Source of the DNA: Aquisalinus luteolus
GTDB taxonomy: Bacteria; Pseudomonadota; Alphaproteobacteria; Caulobacterales; Parvularculaceae
Reading direction: 5' to 3'
Assembly: GCF_009712425.2 (NCBI RefSeq)
Contig: NZ_VCJR02000001.1
Coordinates: forward strand, 934,001-998,000
DNA: 64,000 nt
The notes beneath the pieces are model-generated. The model was not told the origin of the DNA and ran no database searches. It saw only the letters and a list, made by a program, of their open reading frames with translations. Positions within the stretch are counted from its first letter, which is position 1. The number at the start of each line of letters is the position of its first letter. Made by a program: the position numbers and the translations under genes. Of this stretch, positions 59,454-64,000 are shown one piece after another.

Positions 59454-60486
59454 CGCCGTGATCGACCAAGCGACGAAATGGTTCGCATTGCTGCGCAGCG
59501 ACGCGGCAACCGACGATGATCGCCGGGCCTTCGAGGCATGGCTCAGCGCAGATCCGCGCCATGCGGCTGCCTATGAGAACACGCTGTCCATCTGGGAGGA
59601 CGTCGGGGCTTTGGATGATCTGAAGGATCTCGTATCGGTCGGGGACCTTGAGCCGGAATTGGCGCCGCAATTGAAGCCGGAGGCCGGGGCCGGAGCAGGA
59701 TATCGGCGCGGCCCGTCACGGCGCCTGGTCGCTTTTGGCGCGCTGGCGGCGGCCATCTTCCTGGCCGTCATCCTGCCCGCGATCATGTACATGCAGCCCG
59801 CCTGGTTGCTTCCCCATGTCCACGCGACGCGCACGGCCGAGACAGCGCGGATCGAATTGCCGGATGGCAGCCTCGCGGAACTGGCGCCAGAGAGCAGGCT
59901 CAGGGTCGCCTATTCGAACGCCGAACGGCGGATCCACCTGCAGGGCGGGGAGGGCTACTTCGATGTGCGCAAGGGCGATGCGCGCCCGTTCATCGTCGCT
60001 TCCGGCACCACGCAAGTGCGTGTGACGGGCACGAAGTTCAATGTGCGCCAGGGACCGGCCGGTGTAACCGTGTCCGTTGCCGAAGGCGCGGTCGAGGTCG
60101 AGCGGCGGGCGCCGGCTGGTAGCGTGGACGGGCGCGGCGCCATGCTGGAGCGGCTTGTTGCGGGCGAACAGGTCGTGGCACCGGTGGACGGCGCGAGGCT
60201 CGGCGATATCGTTGAGGCGCCGCCGGCGAGCATCGCCACCTGGCGGGCCGGGCGCCTCAGCTACAAGGGCGACCCCTTGCGTGAATTCATCGCCGACGCG
60301 AACCGGTACACGGATGTGAAGATCGTGGCCGATGAGCGCCTTCTGGACCTGCCGCTGATCGCTTCGCTGCGCACCGACCAGATTGATGCGACGATCGACA
60401 GCCTGCCGGAGATCCTGCCGCTGCAAGTCGACCGCTCGCGGCGCGATCGCGTCATGTTGCGGCCCGCCCCGGAAGAGACCCCCTGA
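59425..60486 (+). CDS. FecR-type anti-sigma regulator
   Basis: A 353-residue protein from ATG 59,425 (MAKPRSGGDDAVIDQATKWF), overlapping the sigma gene by 29 bases; GGAGAAG is upstream. The N-terminal DUF4880 part (ATKWFALLRSDAATDDDRRA; SADPRHAAAYENTLSIW) binds sigma. There is one membrane helix (AFGALAAAIFLAVILPAIMY), then the periplasmic FecR domain (RIELPDGSLAELAPESRLRV; KGDARPFIVASGTTQVRVTG) and a C-terminal STN-like part. It carries the signal from the receptor across the inner membrane. Confidence 0.93.
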   Translation: MAKPRSGGDDAVIDQATKWFALLRSDAATDDDRRAFEAWLSADPRHAAAYENTLSIWEDVGALDDLKDLVSVGDLEPELAPQLKPEAGAGAGYRRGPSRRLVAFGALAAAIFLAVILPAIMYMQPAWLLPHVHATRTAETARIELPDGSLAELAPESRLRVAYSNAERRIHLQGGEGYFDVRKGDARPFIVASGTTQVRVTGTKFNVRQGPAGVTVSVAEGAVEVERRAPAGSVDGRGAMLERLVAGEQVVAPVDGARLGDIVEAPPASIATWRAGRLSYKGDPLREFIADANRYTDVKIVADERLLDLPLIASLRTDQIDATIDSLPEILPLQVDRSRRDRVMLRPAPEETP

Positions 60487-60656
60487 CGGCTCTTTCTTGC
60501 TCCGGGTCCTGACGGCGAGGGCCGCCTTTTCGAACATTCTTCTCGGCACAGCCTGTCACGTTTTCGTCGCATGGAACGACAACGAGGCTGGAAACGACAT
60601 GTCGCGGCCGGGCCAGACGGCTGGCGCGTTGCGGTCGAGCATCGAGAGGGGATCAC

Positions 60657-63320
60657 ATGAACAACAAATTTCGAACCGCCATCGCCGCATCGGCTTCGGC
60701 ACTCGCGCTGGCCTGGGCCGGCGCAGGCATCGACACGGCCCATGCGGCAGCCGAAGACACCGTCGCCATCGAATGGGACATGCCGGCGCAGCCACTGACC
60801 GACGCGCTGATCGCCTGGTCGGCGCGCTCGAACTTTGTCGTTCTGATTGAGGATGACCTGACCGCGGGCCTGCAGAGCCCGGCGCTGACCGGTGCCTATA
60901 CGAGCCGCGAAGCGCTGGAGCGATTGCTTGCTGCCAGCGGCCTTGCCTACAGGATCGAAGACAATGGCACACTCATCGTCACGCCCCGGCTGCAGACCGC
61001 GTCCATGACCCTGCCCGTCGACAGCGGCATTGCCCTCGGCGCGCGTTCTTCCCGGCAGGTCGATAGGGTCGAGGAAAGGGCGGATCGTCCCGAGCAGGAT
61101 CGGGGCCGAGAGGAAGAGGACGCCTCGGCAATGGCCGACGAGATCGTCGTTACCGGCACGCGCATTCGCGGCACGCCGCCGACCGCGCCGGTTCACGTCG
61201 TCACCCGCCAGGAAATCGAACGCTCCGGATACGGTCAGATCGGCGATGTCGTGCGAAGCCTGCCGGAAGTGTTCGGCGGAGGGCAGAATCCGAATGTTAT
61301 CGGCGCGTCGGCGAACAATCAGGCCAATCAGAACCTGACCAACGCCTCGTCGGTCAATCTGCGCGGTCTCGGCCCGGATGCCACGCTGGTGCTGGTCAAT
61401 GGACGTCGCCTGCCCAGCGACGCCCAGTTCCAGTCGCCGGACATCTCGGGGATACCGCTCGGGGCCGTCGAACGCATCGAAATCGTCACCGACGGCTCGT
61501 CCGCCCTGTATGGCTCCGACGCCGTGGCCGGGGTCGCGAATTTCATCCTGCGTGACGACTTTGACGGTCTTGAGCTTGCCGCGCGGCTTGGCGGCGCGAC
61601 CCAGGGCGGCGGATTCGAACAGACCTATTCCGGCCTTGCGGGGGTCGCGCGTGAGGACTGGCACGCGCTGGTCAACCTCGAATATGCCGATCACGATGGG
61701 GTCACGGCGGGGCAGCGGGACGTGACCTCGGATGCGGTCCCGGAAGTCGACCTTCTGCGGCCGGAGGAACGGACCTCGCTCTTCGTGAAAGCGGGTGTGG
61801 ATCTCACGCCCCGCATGACCGCGTCCCTGGACGCGCTCGCGAGTCGGCGCGAGAATCGGTATGTCAATCAGAGCTACACCGCCGGCACGCAATCGGTTTC
61901 AAAATCGACGTCGCCCTCGGGTAGCATCGCTGGTGCGCTCGATATTGAGGTCACGCCGGAATGGGACCTTAACGTTACGGCGGGCGCGGCTACAAGTCAG
62001 CATGATCTGTGGACCGAGACATCGTCGCGACGCCATACGCGTAATGAGAACGATATCGTCTATGCGGAGGCAACGGCGCGGGGCGATGCGTTCGCCATGC
62101 CCGGCGGCAATATAAGGATTGCGGTTGGTGGCGGGTGGCGCGCCGAGAATTACGATCAATCGAGCCGTACGAGCACGACGACCATAGCTGGCGACCGGAC
62201 GGTGCACTATCTGTTCGGCGAGGCGTATGCGCCGCTGATCCGGCCTTCCGACACACGGGTCGGCGCGCATGAGCTGAGTGTGAATCTGTCGGGACGCTAT
62301 GAGGAGTACAGCGACTTTGGCACCTCCTTCAATCCGAAAATCGGGTTGCGCTATCTCCCTTTCACGAACCTCGTCCTGCGCGGGACATGGGGCGAATCCT
62401 TCAAGGCCCCCAGCTTCGTCCAGCTCTATGCGACACGGCCTGCCTCACTCTATCCGTCCTCTGCTCTGGGTTATGGGGGCGGCGGAACGGCGATCTATGC
62501 GACCGGGAGCAACCCGGATCTTTCGCCCGAAGAGGCGACGTCCTGGACGCTGGGGGCGGACTATACCCCGGGCAGCGGCGACGGGCCGCGGATTTCCGCG
62601 ACCTATTTCAATATCGATTATACCGGGCGCATCGCTCTTCCGGTCCAGCCGGCATCGCGCGGTCTCGCCAATCCGGAATTTGATGCCTTTGTTCTGTGGG
62701 ATCCGACGCCGGATGAGTTGAACGAGATCATTTCCAACTCCACGACATTCAATAATGTAACGGGTGCGCCATACGACCCTGCGACGGTCGTGGCGGTCCT
62801 GATGAACCGCTACGCCAATGTGGCCGCCCAGAAGATCGACGGATTTGACCTGTCCTATCGTCAGACTTTGGATTATTCGAAACATTCGTTGAACCTGTTC
62901 GCCAATGCGAGCTGGCTCGACATCACCCAGCGCACGCTGCCCGACCTGCCGGAGCGGCAGATTTCCGGCACGATCTCAAATGCGCCCGAACTGCGCAGCC
63001 GCGCCGGCGTGACCTATGAGCGTGGCGGCGTTTCGGTGACCGGCATCGTCAACTATGTCGACGGGTCCATGGATGTCGGCGTGACGCCGTCCCGGGAGAT
63101 CGCGTCATGGACGACCGCCGATCTCACCATTGCCTATCGATTTGCCGGTAGACGCGAGGAGGGAGGTACGGCGCTCTCTTTGTCGGTCACCAATCTGTTC
63201 GATCAGGATCCGCCTTACGCTGAAAGTCCGTCCCGGCTCTATCAGGGCATCACTTTCGACAGTGCCAATAGCTCTGTGCTTGGACGGTTTGTGGCCGTTT
63301 CGCTGCGTCAATCTTTCTAG
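60657..63320 (+). CDS. TonB-dependent transducer/receptor with STN domain
   Basis: An 887-residue outer-membrane receptor. Signal peptide, then an N-terminal STN signalling domain (IEWDMPAQPLTDALIAWSAR; SREALERLLAASGLAYRIED) that contacts FecR. TonB box and plug: EIVVTGTRIRGTPPTAPVHV, VNLRGLGPDATLVLVNGRRL, VERIEIVTDGSSALYGSDAV. The barrel ends FVAVSLRQSF with terminal Phe. It is followed after 29 bases by an Atxe2-like isopeptidase gene, which points to a lasso peptide as the ligand; that is inference from context. Confidence 0.93.
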   Translation: MNNKFRTAIAASASALALAWAGAGIDTAHAAAEDTVAIEWDMPAQPLTDALIAWSARSNFVVLIEDDLTAGLQSPALTGAYTSREALERLLAASGLAYRIEDNGTLIVTPRLQTASMTLPVDSGIALGARSSRQVDRVEERADRPEQDRGREEEDASAMADEIVVTGTRIRGTPPTAPVHVVTRQEIERSGYGQIGDVVRSLPEVFGGGQNPNVIGASANNQANQNLTNASSVNLRGLGPDATLVLVNGRRLPSDAQFQSPDISGIPLGAVERIEIVTDGSSALYGSDAVAGVANFILRDDFDGLELAARLGGATQGGGFEQTYSGLAGVAREDWHALVNLEYADHDGVTAGQRDVTSDAVPEVDLLRPEERTSLFVKAGVDLTPRMTASLDALASRRENRYVNQSYTAGTQSVSKSTSPSGSIAGALDIEVTPEWDLNVTAGAATSQHDLWTETSSRRHTRNENDIVYAEATARGDAFAMPGGNIRIAVGGGWRAENYDQSSRTSTTTIAGDRTVHYLFGEAYAPLIRPSDTRVGAHELSVNLSGRYEEYSDFGTSFNPKIGLRYLPFTNLVLRGTWGESFKAPSFVQLYATRPASLYPSSALGYGGGGTAIYATGSNPDLSPEEATSWTLGADYTPGSGDGPRISATYFNIDYTGRIALPVQPASRGLANPEFDAFVLWDPTPDELNEIISNSTTFNNVTGAPYDPATVVAVLMNRYANVAAQKIDGFDLSYRQTLDYSKHSLNLFANASWLDITQRTLPDLPERQISGTISNAPELRSRAGVTYERGGVSVTGIVNYVDGSMDVGVTPSREIASWTTADLTIAYRFAGRREEGGTALSLSVTNLFDQDPPYAESPSRLYQGITFDSANSSVLGRFVAVSLRQSF

Positions 63321-63349
63321 TTTGCCCCGGATCCAACAGGAAGTTCACA

Positions 63350-64000
63350 TGTCCCGTATTGTTTTTGCCGCCATCTGTGCAGCCATTGCGTTTTTGCGGG
63401 CAGCTGCCGTCGCCCAGCCCACCCCGGAAATGCTGGTTGAAGTCGTTGACATCACCAGTCTTGCGGTCAGTCCTGACCTGAACAGGGTCGCGTTTCGGAC
63501 CGAGCAGGCGTCGATCGCCGACAATCGATATTTCACGACCTGGTATGTGCAGGATGTTAACGGGTCCGGCCCGCCGGTGGCTGTGGCCGATGGCGGTGAG
63601 GCGATCCGCAACCAGGTCGGTGTGACGGTACCAGAGCCACCGGTGTGGTCCCCGGATGGTCGATATCTGTATTTCCGCGGACTTTCGGAGGAAGAAGTCC
63701 AGGTCTGGCGGGCCGATATTGGCGCTCAAACGGCGCAGCGGATGACCGATGATCCGGCAAATGTCGTCTCCTTTTCGATCGCGCCTGATGGCCAGTCTCT
63801 GACCTATGCCGCCGGAGCGACCCGAGCCGACATCAGAGCCGCGGAACGGGCGGAATATGACAGCGGCATATTGATCGACGGCACGATCCCGGTCGGACAG
63901 CCGCTCTTCAGATACGCTCAAGTCGATGGCCGTCTGGCGACGCAGCGTTACACTGGCAACTGGATGGAGCGTCGCGGTCTCCTCGCCGATGAGGCGCTTT
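63350..64000 (+). CDS. Atxe2-like lasso-peptide isopeptidase (partial)
   Basis: 217 codons are visible before the window ends. ATG 63,350 has AGGAAG upstream and starts a signal peptide (MSRIVFAAICAAIAFLRAAA). The mature part is a beta-propeller of the S9 prolyl-oligopeptidase superfamily: SLAVSPDLNRVAFRTEQASI, PPVWSPDGRYLYFRGLS and RAAERAEYDSGILIDGTIPV. That pattern matches what I remember of Atxe2 family lasso-peptide isopeptidases, which open the lasso ring after import. The catalytic domain lies outside the window, so a general S9 peptidase remains possible. Confidence 0.75.

Noticed and set aside
60261-61892. 543-codon leftward frame opposite the fecR end and receptor start
   Set aside because: Arg/Gly/Pro-rich shadow of two well-defined genes; no domain features.
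1-64000. tRNA or rRNA genes that could serve as an integration site
   Set aside because: None recognised by eye on either strand. A covariance-model scan would settle it.

Overview
The window looks like alphaproteobacterial DNA. The evidence is high GC, an alphaproteobacterial-type Trb conjugation operon, DUF736 and DUF2285 accessory genes, an outer membrane rich in TonB-dependent receptors, and a FecI/FecR/receptor/isopeptidase set of the kind seen in Sphingomonadales lasso-peptide clusters. A sphingomonad or a close relative is the best guess, but the genus cannot be read from the sequence. Much of the window is accessory DNA: parts of an integrative or conjugative element plus cargo.

Layout. 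(1) 1-9.8 kb, minus strand: the mating-pair-formation operon trbB-C-D-E-J-L-F-G-I plus the start of a DUF2274 gene, closely packed and often overlapping. (2) 10.3-12.3 kb: an unknown gene and a DUF6499/DUF2285 gene. (3) 12.5-20.5 kb: mixed cargo or chromosomal genes: an SDR oxidoreductase with a divergent AraC regulator, an alpha/beta hydrolase broken by one in-frame stop with a divergent LysR regulator, an AGCS sodium symporter whose 3' end runs into a convergent GH10 xylanase, and a gene-poor stretch with inverted CCCTGT/ACAGGG repeats. (4) 20,478-23,848: an ISPpu12-like ISL3-family element with 24-bp ends, carrying cadR, a cation diffusion facilitator, lspA and a frameshifted transposase; it sits 23 bp upstream of the xylanase start codon. 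(5) 24.1-38.8 kb: an iron-acquisition island: FbpA/B/C ferric transporter, PKHD hydroxylase, Fur, ExbB/ExbD/ExbD/TonB, a TonB-dependent receptor, a Glu/Gly-rich lipoprotein, and an ApbE-DUF2271 / PepSY / DUF4198 / EF-hand operon. At least four good Fur-box matches tie these together.

(6) 39.3-46.2 kb, plus strand: the second conjugation block: ardA, an unknown gene, a ParB-like gene, a DUF736 gene with a perfect terminator, a small HTH gene, traF and a DUF3363-type relaxase. No traG coupling protein is visible, and this block is in opposite orientation to trb. (7) 46.5-50.1 kb: an AAA ATPase plus subtilisin-like protease pair that matches the IetAS anti-phage/plasmid-incompatibility architecture. 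(8) 50.3-57.5 kb: a His-Xaa-Ser (HXS) radical-SAM system (hxsD-hxsB-hxsC-hxsA-TIGR03982-like) with a MauG-like di-heme enzyme at the end of the operon and a divergent ABC exporter; this is the best candidate here for a poorly described system. (9) 57.6-58.3 kb: two paralogous XRE regulators, each behind the same two-palindrome operator. (10) 58.3-64 kb: XRE, ECF sigma, FecR, an STN-type TonB receptor and the start of an Atxe2-like lasso-peptide isopeptidase; any lasso-peptide genes would lie beyond the right edge.

All functional calls are from reading the sequence and from remembered family features. No database search was run.
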